The notes under the pieces were generated by a model. That model saw only the letters and a list, made by a program, of their open reading frames with translations. It had not been told where the DNA came from and did not search any database. Made by a program: the position numbers and the translations under genes. 64,000 nt of DNA, taken from contig NZ_JACOFT010000004.1 of the NCBI RefSeq assembly GCF_014699135.1, forward strand, positions 186,001 through 250,000, in the 5' to 3' direction. This DNA is from Cognatundibacterium aquatile (lineage in GTDB: Bacteria; Pseudomonadota; Gammaproteobacteria; Burkholderiales; Burkholderiaceae_D). Each line of letters opens with the position of its first letter. Position 1 is the first letter of the stretch. Below, one piece after another: positions 1 through 8,331 of the stretch.

Positions 1-1
1 C

Positions 2-826
2 GATCAGCCTGTGAAGTTATTGAATCCTATCGCCAGCCAGATGAGTGTGATGCGCACCAATCTGATCGGCAGCCTGGTAGCGAATGCCCGCTATAACCTG
101 AATCGTAAAGTCAGCCGTATCCGTGTTTTTGAAATCGGTGCTGTTTATCTGCGTGATGCTTCCGTACAGGATGGCCCGTTGGAAGTCGCGGGTTATCGCC
201 AGCCTAAGCATCTGACTGGACTCGCTTATGGTCCCGTCGCTGAAGAACAATGGGGCGTAGCAACGCGTAATGTGGATTTCTTTGATGTGAAAGCGGATGT
301 CGAGGCCTTGTTTGCGCCAAAAGTTGTGCGTTTCATCAAAAATGAACACGTTGCCTTGCATCCGGGCCGTAGTGCCAGCATTGAATGTGACGGCAAGATT
401 GTTGGCTTTATCGGTGAACTGCATCCACGCTTGCAACAAAAATACGATTTGCCGCTGGCGCCGGTTGTATTTGAAATTGATACAGCAGCTTTGCAATCCG
501 TCAATGTTCCGGTTTATCAGGAAATATCGAAATTCCAGGCTGTGAAGCGTGATCTTGCTCTTGTGGTTAAACAATCCGTTTCCGTGCAAGAGATGATCGA
601 TGTGTTTAGCGCTGAAATAGGCCGGAACGAAGCCTGTAAAATTGTGCAAGCTATTGTTTTGTTTGATGAATATCGTGGTAAGGGCTTGGAGGCAGATGAG
701 AAAAGTCTTGCTTTCCGCTTTAGCTTACAAGATACTCAAGCTACATTGCAAGATGACAAGGTTGAAGCCGCAATGACCGCATTGACTCAGGCCGCAGGCT
801 TGAAGTTTGCTGCCAAGCTGCGCTAA
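2..826 (+). CDS. pheT: Phenylalanine-tRNA ligase beta subunit, C-terminal part
   Basis: Partial gene; the reading frame is open from the window edge, so the true start lies upstream. It charges tRNA-Phe as part of the cytosolic PheS2PheT2 tetramer. The visible ~274 residues cover the end of the B3/B4-linked catalytic-like core (LLNPIASQMSVMRTNL, typical of the PheT synthetase-like domain) and the C-terminal FDX-ACB anticodon-binding domain, which begins near YQEISKFQAVKRDLALVV. It ends in the normal place for the family (AAGLKFAAKLR). It is followed 29 bp later by ihfA, the usual pheST-ihfA order in Proteobacteria, so co-transcription is likely. Confidence 0.97.
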   Translation, partial: DQPVKLLNPIASQMSVMRTNLIGSLVANARYNLNRKVSRIRVFEIGAVYLRDASVQDGPLEVAGYRQPKHLTGLAYGPVAEEQWGVATRNVDFFDVKADVEALFAPKVVRFIKNEHVALHPGRSASIECDGKIVGFIGELHPRLQQKYDLPLAPVVFEIDTAALQSVNVPVYQEISKFQAVKRDLALVVKQSVSVQEMIDVFSAEIGRNEACKIVQAIVLFDEYRGKGLEADEKSLAFRFSLQDTQATLQDDKVEAAMTALTQAAGLKFAAKLR

Positions 827-855
827 GATGATTGGCTTACGCCCGTATAGACTAG

Positions 856-1281
856 ATGAGTTTGATAATGAATGACGTAAATTCCGCTGAATTTCAATCG
901 GTGCTGGATGCCGATTTAAATCGTGCGATGCTGGAGGCCAGGGCGCGTTCTCAAGCGGAAAAAGAGTTACCCACTTTAACTAAAGCTGAGTTAGCCGAGC
1001 TGTTGTTTGAGCAGGTCGGCCTCAACAAGCGCGAAGCTAAAGATATGGTGGAAACCTTTTTCGATGAAATTCGTGATGCACTGGAACGTGGCGAAGCGGT
1101 GAAGTTGTCTGGCTTCGGTAATTTTCAGTTAAGAGACAAACCACAGCGTCCCGGGCGCAATCCTAAGACGGGCGAAGAAATTGCGATTACTGCCCGTCGT
1201 GTTGTCACCTTCCATGCCAGCCAGAAATTGAAGGGTATGGTGGATGACATCAGCGGTCAACCATTGGCTCATGCTGCTTAA
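856..1281 (+). CDS. ihfA: Integration host factor subunit alpha
   Basis: DNA-bending HU/IHF-family protein that pairs with IhfB in nucleoid organisation, recombination and promoter architecture. Residues from about 40 on match the family: [21 protein letters not shown], the [10 protein letters not shown] turn and the [13 protein letters not shown]-contacting beta arm. At 141 residues it is about 40 longer than E. coli IhfA because of an acidic, charged N-terminal extension. The chosen ATG has no strong ribosome site; an internal ATG at 868 would shorten the extension by only four residues. It lies between pheT and the MerR-type regulator, as in related genomes. Confidence 0.95.
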   Translation: MSLIMNDVNSAEFQSVLDADLNRAMLEARARSQAEKELPTLTKAELAELLFEQVGLNKREAKDMVETFFDEIRDALERGEAVKLSGFGNFQLRDKPQRPGRNPKTGEEIAITARRVVTFHASQKLKGMVDDISGQPLAHAA

Positions 1282-1290
1282 AAGATTCTC

Positions 1291-1665
1291 ATGACTGAAA
1301 TTAAAATCGAAACAGTGACCTTGCCACCGATTCCGGCCAAGCGTTATTTCACGATTGGAGAAGTAAGCGAATTGTGTGGCGTTAAGCCACACGTTTTGCG
1401 TTATTGGGAGCAGGAATTTTCGCAACTGAAGCCGGTAAAACGCCGGGGCAACCGTCGTTATTACCAGCATCATGAAGTGCTTCTGATACGACGTATCCGC
1501 GAACTTTTGTATGAACAGGGCTTCACGATCAACGGTGCCCGCAATAAACTCGGCAGTGCCGCCGGGCGTATCCAGGAAACTGACGAAGTGGTGGAAACTC
1601 CGGTGGATTTGCACTACATCCGTGATGAGTTGCGTTCCATACTGAATCTGCTCACCCCGCAATAA
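1291..1665 (+). CDS. MerR-family transcriptional regulator downstream of ihfA
   Basis: A 124-residue MerR-type helix-turn-helix protein. The DNA-binding part is clear: YFTIGEVSELCGVKPHVLRYWEQEF, followed by the wing RRGNRRYYQHHEVLLIRRI. The remaining ~50 residues form a short helical tail without the cysteine pattern of metal-sensing MerR proteins, so no ligand can be named. It starts 9 bp after ihfA and ends at a hairpin terminator, so it appears to be the last gene of the pheST-ihfA operon. This gene is commonly found at this place in Beta- and Gammaproteobacteria; its target is unknown to me. Confidence 0.9.
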   Translation: MTEIKIETVTLPPIPAKRYFTIGEVSELCGVKPHVLRYWEQEFSQLKPVKRRGNRRYYQHHEVLLIRRIRELLYEQGFTINGARNKLGSAAGRIQETDEVVETPVDLHYIRDELRSILNLLTPQ

Positions 1666-1700
1666 ACATCAAGGGCAGAGTGAATGCCCTTGGATGTTTT
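1666..1700 (+). terminator. Rho-independent terminator of the pheT-ihfA-merR operon
   Basis: AAGGGCA and TGCCCTT form the core of the stem, extended by ACATC/GATGT with one bulged G. A T run follows. It sits directly at the stop codon of the MerR-type gene. Confidence 0.8.
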
Positions 1701-1727
1701 ACTTCCTGATGCTCTACTTCCTTATTA

Positions 1728-3782
1728 TTACCTCTTGATTGTACGCAATCGTACTACGGCAGATTCAGTTTGAGTTTCTGCCGTTTTCAATTCAATTTTC
1801 CTTTTCTGTTGTTTTAATCTCAGCAATTGACCTTGTTCGTCATGTTCCACATGAATGTCGCTTTGGTAGATTTTAAATACACTGACTGCATCAATCAGTG
1901 CTGATGCCTGGTCCTCCAGGCTGGCGGTTGATTTCGCTCCCTCATCTGCGAGGCTGACATTGTGTTGCGTGATTTCATCAATAGCAGCGATTGCTTCATT
2001 GACGCTGGAAATACCCATGCTTTGTTCCCGGCTCACATCTGCCACATGCCGGATCAGATCGGTCACTTGAGCGATATTTTCGGCGATTTCCTGCATCGTT
2101 TTTCCTGCCGAATCAATCATGTTGTTACCGTGTTGTACTGCTTCGCTTGATGTGTTGATTAAGGACTTGATTTCCTTGGCGGCATTCGCGCTGCGCTGTG
2201 CGAGATTTCTGACTTCACTGGCGACTACTGCAAAGCCACGCCCTTCCTGTCCGGCTCTGGCTGCTTCAACTGCCGCGTTGAGCGCAAGGATATTGGTCTG
2301 GAATGCAATGCCATCCATCACACCGATAATTTCCGCAATTTTGCGCGTACCGGATGTGACTGATTGCATCGATACGATGGCCTTATCCATAACCTGCAAG
2401 CCTTGTTGCACGTGCTCTGCGGATGTGTTGGCGAGGCTGCTTGCCTGCGCCAGATTGCCCGCATTCTCTTTCACTGTGCTGGTCAGTTCCTCGACGGAGG
2501 TTGCTGTTTGTTGCAGAGAGCCAGCCTGCGTTTCAGTACGATTGGCAAGCTCTGCATTTTCATTATGGATATGATGGGCAATGTTGTTGACGTTTTCAGC
2601 GCCAGTACGGATATTTTGCACAAGGCGACTCAAGCCCTGATTCATTTTTGTGACCGCGTTAATCAATTGCGCCAGCTCATCTTGCCCGCTGCGTTCAGGC
2701 ATCTGAATTAAATCTCCCGATGCTGTTTTTTCGATATTTTCAGTCAGTGTTTTGATATCTCTCGACAGTGCGAAATAGATTCCGAGCAAAAAATAGCTGG
2801 CGATCAGCACCAGTAACATGAGTGCAGAAAACATTTTGGCTATTTTCTGATTCAATTGTTGCGCGTGACGCGTCAGGCGCTGATCAATCAGCGTGGATAC
2901 GGTGTTACTCGCAGCGTTCAGATTTACCAGCGTTTCATCGCCGGCTTTTAAAAATGCGTTTCCTGAGCTTTGATTGACTGAAGACAGAACTTCATCTTTG
3001 GCTCTTTCCAGATATTGTTCCGAAACGCCGATCGCTGTTTTAAGCGAGCGGAATTCCGTTTGATAATCGGGATTGCTTTTTTCCAGTGAATCCACTCTTT
3101 GTCGCAACTGCACTAACTCGTATTTCGCCATCAGTTGCAACGAATTGAGCATCACATCTTCGCCACCTTCAAATAAGCCAGTGTCGATATATGCTGCGCC
3201 ACGGGCGGACATCACTGCGATTTTCTCTGCGATGGAGGGAATGCCGGTCAGATAGATATTCGCCAGTTCATGAGTGACGAAATCGCTGTCGAGAGCGAGC
3301 TTGGAAGCATAAGCGCGCTCCTGAATCTGCTGATTCAAGCGCTCTGATAATTTTGTGTATTCGGTGAAACTGACGGCAGACTTTAAGCTCGCTTGCTGAC
3401 CAATCAGATCTTGCCAGCGTTTTTTTATGTCGTCGCTAACGTCCGGCTTTTTCAGGCTATCGGCAATTTGCTTTTGATTTGAGCTGATTGCATCGGCAAC
3501 TTGTTTATTGCCATTGAGCTGCAGATGCTGCAATGCCCTTTGTTTCCGTATCAGGGTTTCCAGATCCTGATATCCGTGTATCTGCTGTATGGCGAATTGC
3601 TTTTCTTTGCTAATGCTGACCTCTGCCCGCATTTCGATGAAGAGCAGCGTCAGAACAATGAAGAGAGGAATAGAAAATGCCGCGGCGATGAACGCGACCT
3701 TATGCCCGATGCGAAAACCTTGCGTCAGACGAATGGCGGGAGAGAGGAGTTTGAGCACGATTTTCTTAAAGGAAAAATGCAT
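1728..3782 (-). CDS. Methyl-accepting chemotaxis protein with helical periplasmic sensor
   Basis: Inner-membrane chemoreceptor of 684 residues. TM1 is near residues 28-50 and TM2 near 315-335. Between them is a ~265-residue periplasmic region rich in helices, of the four-helix-bundle or longer helical-bimodular kind. HAMP follows TM2, then the cytoplasmic coiled coil with the invariant hairpin tip [21 protein letters not shown] near residue 490-510. The C-terminus ends in VVRLRTIKR, not the NWETF pentapeptide that tethers CheR/CheB in some receptors. The ligand is not predictable. It is a single gene; the region upstream to 4011 holds no other gene. Confidence 0.92.
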   Translation of the reverse strand: MHFSFKKIVLKLLSPAIRLTQGFRIGHKVAFIAAAFSIPLFIVLTLLFIEMRAEVSISKEKQFAIQQIHGYQDLETLIRKQRALQHLQLNGNKQVADAISSNQKQIADSLKKPDVSDDIKKRWQDLIGQQASLKSAVSFTEYTKLSERLNQQIQERAYASKLALDSDFVTHELANIYLTGIPSIAEKIAVMSARGAAYIDTGLFEGGEDVMLNSLQLMAKYELVQLRQRVDSLEKSNPDYQTEFRSLKTAIGVSEQYLERAKDEVLSSVNQSSGNAFLKAGDETLVNLNAASNTVSTLIDQRLTRHAQQLNQKIAKMFSALMLLVLIASYFLLGIYFALSRDIKTLTENIEKTASGDLIQMPERSGQDELAQLINAVTKMNQGLSRLVQNIRTGAENVNNIAHHIHNENAELANRTETQAGSLQQTATSVEELTSTVKENAGNLAQASSLANTSAEHVQQGLQVMDKAIVSMQSVTSGTRKIAEIIGVMDGIAFQTNILALNAAVEAARAGQEGRGFAVVASEVRNLAQRSANAAKEIKSLINTSSEAVQHGNNMIDSAGKTMQEIAENIAQVTDLIRHVADVSREQSMGISSVNEAIAAIDEITQHNVSLADEGAKSTASLEDQASALIDAVSVFKIYQSDIHVEHDEQGQLLRLKQQKRKIELKTAETQTESAVVRLRTIKR

Positions 3783-4011
3783 GGAGGAAACATATTTAAC
3801 GTGAGAATAGTTCTTAAATATGACTTCGTTATGACCTTAGGGAGGCGTGTTCAGACGCGCCTTGAATTGCCCGGCGGACTCACTGCGGAGCGTGAATTGG
3901 TGCCAGATCGGCGGACAGACGTCGCGCAAATCAAGCGGGGCGGGCACTCAGGCCAGACCCGTTTTGAGTGAAGTGAAAAATGCGATTGGTATGAGCAGCT
4001 AGCAGATTTGC

Positions 4012-4419
4012 TTATTGCTCACTTTTCTGAATTTGTGCCGCGATAATTTCCGGCAGGTTCAACTCTATCCAATCTGCCAGCGCTTCTACTTTTTTTGCGA
4101 TTTCGGTACCGGATTGCGTCAGTGTGTATTCCACATGCGGCGGCACGACAGGATAAGAAATCCGCTCAACGAAGCCATCAGATTCCAGCCACTGCAAGGT
4201 TTGCGCCAGCATTTTTTCACTGATGCCATTCACCTTGCGCCGTAAATCGCTGAAGCGTTGCGTTCCACTTAACAGCGCCACCAGAAGCAATACGCCCCAA
4301 CGACTGGTGACGTGTTTAAGAATCTCTCTGGAAGGACATTTTTCGGTGAACAGATCGCCGCGCTGCATTCTGTCTGCCAGGCTCGGTGCAAAAGGTATTT
4401 CGACCGCTTTCATTTTCAT
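4012..4419 (-). CDS. ytfH: HxlR-family transcriptional regulator (YtfH-like)
   Basis: Winged helix-turn-helix regulator of 135 residues. HxlR hallmarks are CPSREILKHVTSRWGVLLLVAL, FSDLRRKVNGISEKMLAQTL and the FVERISYPVVPPHVEYTLT wing. A cysteine sits in the N-terminal CP motif (residue ~29), the position used for redox or electrophile sensing in HypR/YodB-type members. It is divergent from ytfG, as in enteric bacteria, so it probably represses ytfG and itself in response to quinone or electrophile stress. That role is inferred from family and context. Confidence 0.88.
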   Translation of the reverse strand: MKMKAVEIPFAPSLADRMQRGDLFTEKCPSREILKHVTSRWGVLLLVALLSGTQRFSDLRRKVNGISEKMLAQTLQWLESDGFVERISYPVVPPHVEYTLTQSGTEIAKKVEALADWIELNLPEIIAAQIQKSEQ

Positions 4420-4506
4420 TCTTACTTACCTTTTTGTGCGTACTTACTTTTAGTTAGCTAAGGCGCTATTATGCCTGTTCCTACTCAATTTACAAAGGGA
4501 TTTACC
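4420..4506. promoter_or_regulatory. Divergent ytfH/ytfG control region
   Basis: This 87 bp gap carries both start regions. It contains repeated TACTTAC words (near 4431 and 4440) and a TTAGTTAGCTAAGG stretch, a plausible HxlR binding area. The ytfG ribosome site AAAGGGA is at 4494-4500. No exact operator can be fixed from one sequence. Confidence 0.5.
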
Positions 4507-5367
4507 ATGATAGTCGTCACAGGTGCTTCCGGCCAGCTTGGTCGTTTAGTGATAGAAGCCTTATTAAAAAAAATTCCAGCCAGTGAGATCGTCGCGGCGG
4601 TACGTAAGCCAGACAGCGTGAATGATTTGGCCGGGCGCGGTGTACAGGTGCGGCAGATCGATTACAGTCGCCCGGAAACGCTTGCTGGCGCTTTCAAAAA
4701 GGGTGAAAAATTACTGCTCATCTCCAGCAGTGAAATCGGGCAGCGCGTATCTCAGCATAAAGCCGTGATCGATGCGGCGAAAAACGCCGGTGTTGAACTG
4801 ATTGCCTATACCAGTATTTTGCATGCAGATTCTTCCCCATTGCCGCTGGCTGCCGAACACAAGGAAACCGAGCAACTGCTGCAGGCTTCTGGTTTGCCAG
4901 TCGTTCTGTTAAGAAATGGCTGGTATACCGAGAACTATCTCGCCAGCGTGCCAGCGGCTTTACAGTACGGTGTCTTGCTGGGAAGTGCCGGAGACGGTCG
5001 CATTTCATCTGCTGCCCGCGCTGATTACGCAGAAGCGGCTGCGGTGGTGCTGACCAGCGAAAATCAGGCCGGGCGCATTTATGAGCTGGCAGGTGATGAT
5101 TCGTATTCTCTGCAAGAGCTGGCGCAAGAAATCGCGCGGCAATCAGCTAAAGCAGTGGCTTATCAGAATTTGCCGGAAAGCGCTTATAAAGATGCCTTGC
5201 TGAGTGCGGGTCTGCCTGAACCGGTGGCAGTGTTGTTGGCCGAATCTGATGTCGGTGCGTCGAAGGGGGGTCTGTTTGATGATAGCCATCAATTGAGCAA
5301 ACTGATCGCACGCCCAACCACGGCATTGCCAGTATTGCTTAAAGCTGCGCTCGCGTCGGCATCCTGA
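4507..5367 (+). CDS. ytfG: NAD(P)H quinone oxidoreductase 2 family (YtfG/QOR2)
   Basis: Rossmann-fold NmrA-like SDR of 286 residues, the same length as E. coli QOR2, which reduces quinones with NAD(P)H. The N-terminal MIVVTGASGQLGRLVIEALL holds the GASGQLG dinucleotide motif. VELIAYTSILHADSSPL, the HKETEQLL stretch and LRNGWYTENYL match the family. An upstream in-frame ATG exists, but the ATG at 4507 is preceded by AAAGGGA and gives the standard N-terminus. It is divergent from the HxlR regulator and convergent with kup. Confidence 0.9.
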   Translation: MIVVTGASGQLGRLVIEALLKKIPASEIVAAVRKPDSVNDLAGRGVQVRQIDYSRPETLAGAFKKGEKLLLISSSEIGQRVSQHKAVIDAAKNAGVELIAYTSILHADSSPLPLAAEHKETEQLLQASGLPVVLLRNGWYTENYLASVPAALQYGVLLGSAGDGRISSAARADYAEAAAVVLTSENQAGRIYELAGDDSYSLQELAQEIARQSAKAVAYQNLPESAYKDALLSAGLPEPVAVLLAESDVGASKGGLFDDSHQLSKLIARPTTALPVLLKAALASAS

Positions 5368-5374
5368 AAATAGG

Positions 5375-5418
5375 AATGCAGCCAGTCATCATCATGTTCA
5401 TCGAAGGCTGGCTGCATT
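5375..5418. terminator. Bidirectional terminator between ytfG and kup
   Basis: AATGCAGCCAG and CTGGCTGCATT form a perfect 11 bp stem with a 22 nt loop between two convergent genes. The flanks are A/T rich on both sides, so it can serve both strands. Confidence 0.75.
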
Positions 5419-5439
5419 TAGCTGAAAATACTTTTTGAC

Positions 5440-7317
5440 TTAAATCTGCACCCGGGTACCAAGTTCGATCACGCAATTATTCGGCAGATGGAAATAATCG
5501 ACGACGCTCAGCGAGTTACGCGACATCAGTGCAAATAAAATTTCCCGCCAGTGCGCCATCCCCGTACCTTTGGTCGGCACAACGATTTCGCGGCTCAGGA
5601 AATACGAAATTTCAAACATATTCAAGGTCAGGCCATGTGCCTTGCACAACTCCAGCGCTTTCGGAATATCCGGCGTATTTTTAAAGCCATAGTTCAGTTT
5701 CACTTTCCAGAACCCAGGAGCTAAGGCTTCGACTTGTACCCGTTCTTCAAACGGCACCCACGGCACATCATGAAACTTCACCGTCAAAATAATATTGCGT
5801 TCATGCAGCACCTGATTGTGCTTCAGATTATGTAATAAGGCTTGTGGCACCGTATCTGGGTTCGCGACTGCATACACCGCAGTCCGCGATGCGCGCGGCG
5901 TGTTGTCACCGGATAAGGCGGTCACGAAAGGCAATAACTCAGGATCACCTTTGCGTATGCTGTCGATCAATAATTCGCGGCCACGTCTCCAGGTCGCCAT
6001 CACCAGAAAAATCGCAACGCCCATCGCCAGCGGAAACCATCCACCCTGCAAAAATTTCAGCGAACACGCGACGACCAGCAAAACATCCAAGGTTAAAAAT
6101 ACGCCGGTCGCAGTGACTGCCAGCGCGAAAGGCATTTTCCAGCCGTGATGAATCACGAAAAAAGTTAAGATGGTCGTAATCATCATCGTCACCGTCACGG
6201 CAATCCCGTAGGCGGCCGCCATCGCGGAAGAGCTGCCAAAGCCGACAACGGCAAGCAATACGCCAACGAGCAACAACCAGTTAACGCCGGGCATATAAAT
6301 TTGCCCCATCTCTTTCGCCGAGGTGAAATTCACCTGCATGCGCGGCAGCAGCCCTAACTGCACCGCCTGCTTGGTCATCGAATACGCACCTGAAATAACC
6401 GCTTGCGAAGCGATGACGGTGGCGATCGTTGCCAGCACGACGGCGGGTATCAACAGATGCTCTGGGAATAAGCGGAAAAACGGGTTTTCAATCGCCGACG
6501 GATCGCGCATCAGCAAAGCGCCCTGGCCCATGTAATTGATCGCCAACGCAGGTAAGACCATGCCTGTCCAGGCTAATTGGATAGGACGTTTTCCAAAGTG
6601 CCCCATGTCTGCATACAGCGCTTCGGCGCCCGTAAAAGCGAGCACAATCGCACCGATAACGATAAAAATATGCCAGCCTTGCGAGCTTAAAAAACGAATC
6701 GCGTTCAAGGGATTCAAAGCAGCAAGAATCGCTGGTTGCAACATGATTTCACTGATCCCCGCGACGGCTAACACAGCAAACCAGATCACAATTACAGGGC
6801 CAAACAGTTTGCCGACCACGGCTGTGCCGTAGCGCTGTACGGCGAATAAGGCAATCAGTACGGCGATGGAAATGGGCAAGACATAGGGCTTGAATCCCAG
6901 CGACACTACTTCTAACCCCTCGACCGCGCTCAGTACAGAAATCGCCGGAGTGATAATACTGTCGCCATAAAATAAAGACGCACCGAATACGCCGGTCAGC
7001 AACAGAATTAAACGTCGCTGCCCCGTATCACCAGCCGCTTTCGCTGCTAATGCGGTGAGCGCCATGATGCCGCCTTCGCCGCGATTATCTGCGCGTAAGA
7101 TCAGCAGAACATACTTCAGCGTCACCACCATCATCAGGCCCCAGAAGATGACCGACACCGCACCGATCAGATGCGTGGTATCCAAAGGCACGCCCGTCGC
7201 GGGGCTGAATACCTCTTTCATGGTGTACAAAGGGCTGGTGCCGATATCGCCATAGACCACGCCCAACGCACCGAGCGTTAAGGCAGCCATGCTTTCGCGG
7301 CCAGAATGTTGACTCAT
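5440..7317 (-). CDS. kup: Low-affinity potassium transporter Kup
   Basis: Inner-membrane K+/H+ symporter of the KUP/HAK/KT family, 625 residues with about 12 membrane segments and a cytosolic C-terminal tail. The family signature [17 protein letters not shown] is at residues ~13-29, and GEGGIMAL and [14 protein letters not shown] follow. The frame stays open for 74 more codons upstream, but [16 protein letters not shown] at 7317 matches the normal family start and the extra sequence does not look like Kup. On the same strand upstream come the NACHT island and then a KdpDE-like two-component system. Confidence 0.95.
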   Translation of the reverse strand: MSQHSGRESMAALTLGALGVVYGDIGTSPLYTMKEVFSPATGVPLDTTHLIGAVSVIFWGLMMVVTLKYVLLILRADNRGEGGIMALTALAAKAAGDTGQRRLILLLTGVFGASLFYGDSIITPAISVLSAVEGLEVVSLGFKPYVLPISIAVLIALFAVQRYGTAVVGKLFGPVIVIWFAVLAVAGISEIMLQPAILAALNPLNAIRFLSSQGWHIFIVIGAIVLAFTGAEALYADMGHFGKRPIQLAWTGMVLPALAINYMGQGALLMRDPSAIENPFFRLFPEHLLIPAVVLATIATVIASQAVISGAYSMTKQAVQLGLLPRMQVNFTSAKEMGQIYMPGVNWLLLVGVLLAVVGFGSSSAMAAAYGIAVTVTMMITTILTFFVIHHGWKMPFALAVTATGVFLTLDVLLVVACSLKFLQGGWFPLAMGVAIFLVMATWRRGRELLIDSIRKGDPELLPFVTALSGDNTPRASRTAVYAVANPDTVPQALLHNLKHNQVLHERNIILTVKFHDVPWVPFEERVQVEALAPGFWKVKLNYGFKNTPDIPKALELCKAHGLTLNMFEISYFLSREIVVPTKGTGMAHWREILFALMSRNSLSVVDYFHLPNNCVIELGTRVQI

Positions 7318-7816
7318 ACAATTCCCGAAATTCAATGAACAGAAATGCACTATGCGGTGGCTGGCATCAGGAAAGCATAAGGAAATAATCAGGAATGAAT
7401 CAATAACTGCGTCAGGCGTGCGCTTTTCCAACACAACACAACGCAGTGCTAACTTCGCACCGGTACAGCTCTTGGCGAACGCGCGGCGAACGCACACTGC
7501 GCGTGATGAAAATGGAGCGCTTATAGCGGAAGAACGCATCCTTCAATAGCGCTTAAATCGTCCCCTTAACGGCAGACGAACAGCCTGAATTCTGCATACT
7601 CCCCCCTGTTTTTAATAAAACACCCTTAATCCCTGCAGAAACATTGGGCTTGTAAACATACTCGGGGGAGTATATTTTTAGGGTTTTGAGAGTGTTTGGA
7701 GGTGGTTGTTTGGGTACCAGGCACACGGTAGTGAATACTGATATCGGTTAATGTGATTGCTATGAGTAGAAGCTTGTTTTTTTAAGGAGACATATACCGC
7801 AGGTCAGAAAGCTGAT
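7318..7816. other. Intergenic region upstream of kup holding repeat copy A
   Basis: Up to 7578 the frame of kup is open but without homology signs, so this is taken as leader and promoter DNA. Repeat copy A occupies about 7579-7690. From 7691 to 7816 I see no gene. A T run followed by AAGGAGACATATACC near 7780-7797 precedes the end of the small exported-protein gene. Confidence 0.6.
7579..7690 (+). repeat. Intergenic repeat, copy A (ATACTCCCC family)
   Basis: First of five related elements in this window. ATACTCCCCCC near 7596 pairs with GGGGGAGTAT near 7665. The right arm also forms a local palindrome, ATACTC-GGG-GAGTAT. It is about 93% identical by eye over ~100 bp to copy B, in the same orientation. 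Confidence 0.85.
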
Positions 7817-8308
7817 TTAGCACCCGCAGCCCCCAGATACGGAAAGCGTGACCTGACTGCCGGCTGAGCTTACTTTGGCAGTGCAGGAATAGCCAATGTA
7901 CTCACAGCCTGGCGTTCCCCAACAGGTCTGAGATACCTTACAACTCAGAAGCGTTCCGCTGGCAGGTGCCGAGAATCTGTATTCAGTTTTATCGCCGACC
8001 TGGGGCTCAGAGTTTGTGCCTCCCTTACGGCGGCTCTTCACTCCTACAAGTACCTGGCGCTCGGTTTTTCCGTTTATCTGCATTGCGGCTTCTGTCGGTT
8101 CTTGCACCCCATAGATCCAGGCCATAACCGTCGAAGATTGACCGTGGCTGCTGCTAAAGTTGCAGCTGCAGCCCTCGAACTCCTTCTCAACAACTTCGGG
8201 CATTCGTTCCACTCTGACCTTACCGTTACGCGACTGCGCCAAGGGTTCGCTCGCGATACATCGGACAGTAATGCAGATGCTGAGGGCGGACAAGACTATG
8301 AACTTCAT
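7817..8308 (-). CDS. Small exported cysteine-rich protein, unknown function
   Basis: I do not recognise the family. The ATG at 8308 gives 163 residues with a signal peptide, MKFIVLSALSICITVRCIAS. A TTG at 8329, 2 bp after the NACHT stop, is an alternative start with GAAAGAG upstream and would add seven residues. The mature part carries a GCSCNFSSS motif near its start, CKVSQTCWGTPGCEYIGYSC near residue 130 and ends in GGCGC, so several disulfides or a metal site are possible in the periplasm. It follows the NACHT gene almost without gap, which suggests co-transcription. Confidence 0.6.
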   Translation of the reverse strand: MKFIVLSALSICITVRCIASEPLAQSRNGKVRVERMPEVVEKEFEGCSCNFSSSHGQSSTVMAWIYGVQEPTEAAMQINGKTERQVLVGVKSRRKGGTNSEPQVGDKTEYRFSAPASGTLLSCKVSQTCWGTPGCEYIGYSCTAKVSSAGSQVTLSVSGGCGC

Positions 8309-8331
8309 GTGGTTGCGGAACTGGAGCAAGG

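Noticed and set aside
17-649. 210-codon minus-strand ORF opposite pheT
   Set aside because: Fully antisense to a clear pheT; no protein-like motifs and no ribosome site.
1666-1727. Search for a tRNA-Pro after the MerR-type gene
   Set aside because: This neighbour is common in related genomes, but only a terminator hairpin is found here.
7318-7539. 74-codon N-terminal extension of kup
   Set aside because: The family start [13 protein letters not shown] lies at 7317; the extension has no Kup similarity and lies in leader DNA.
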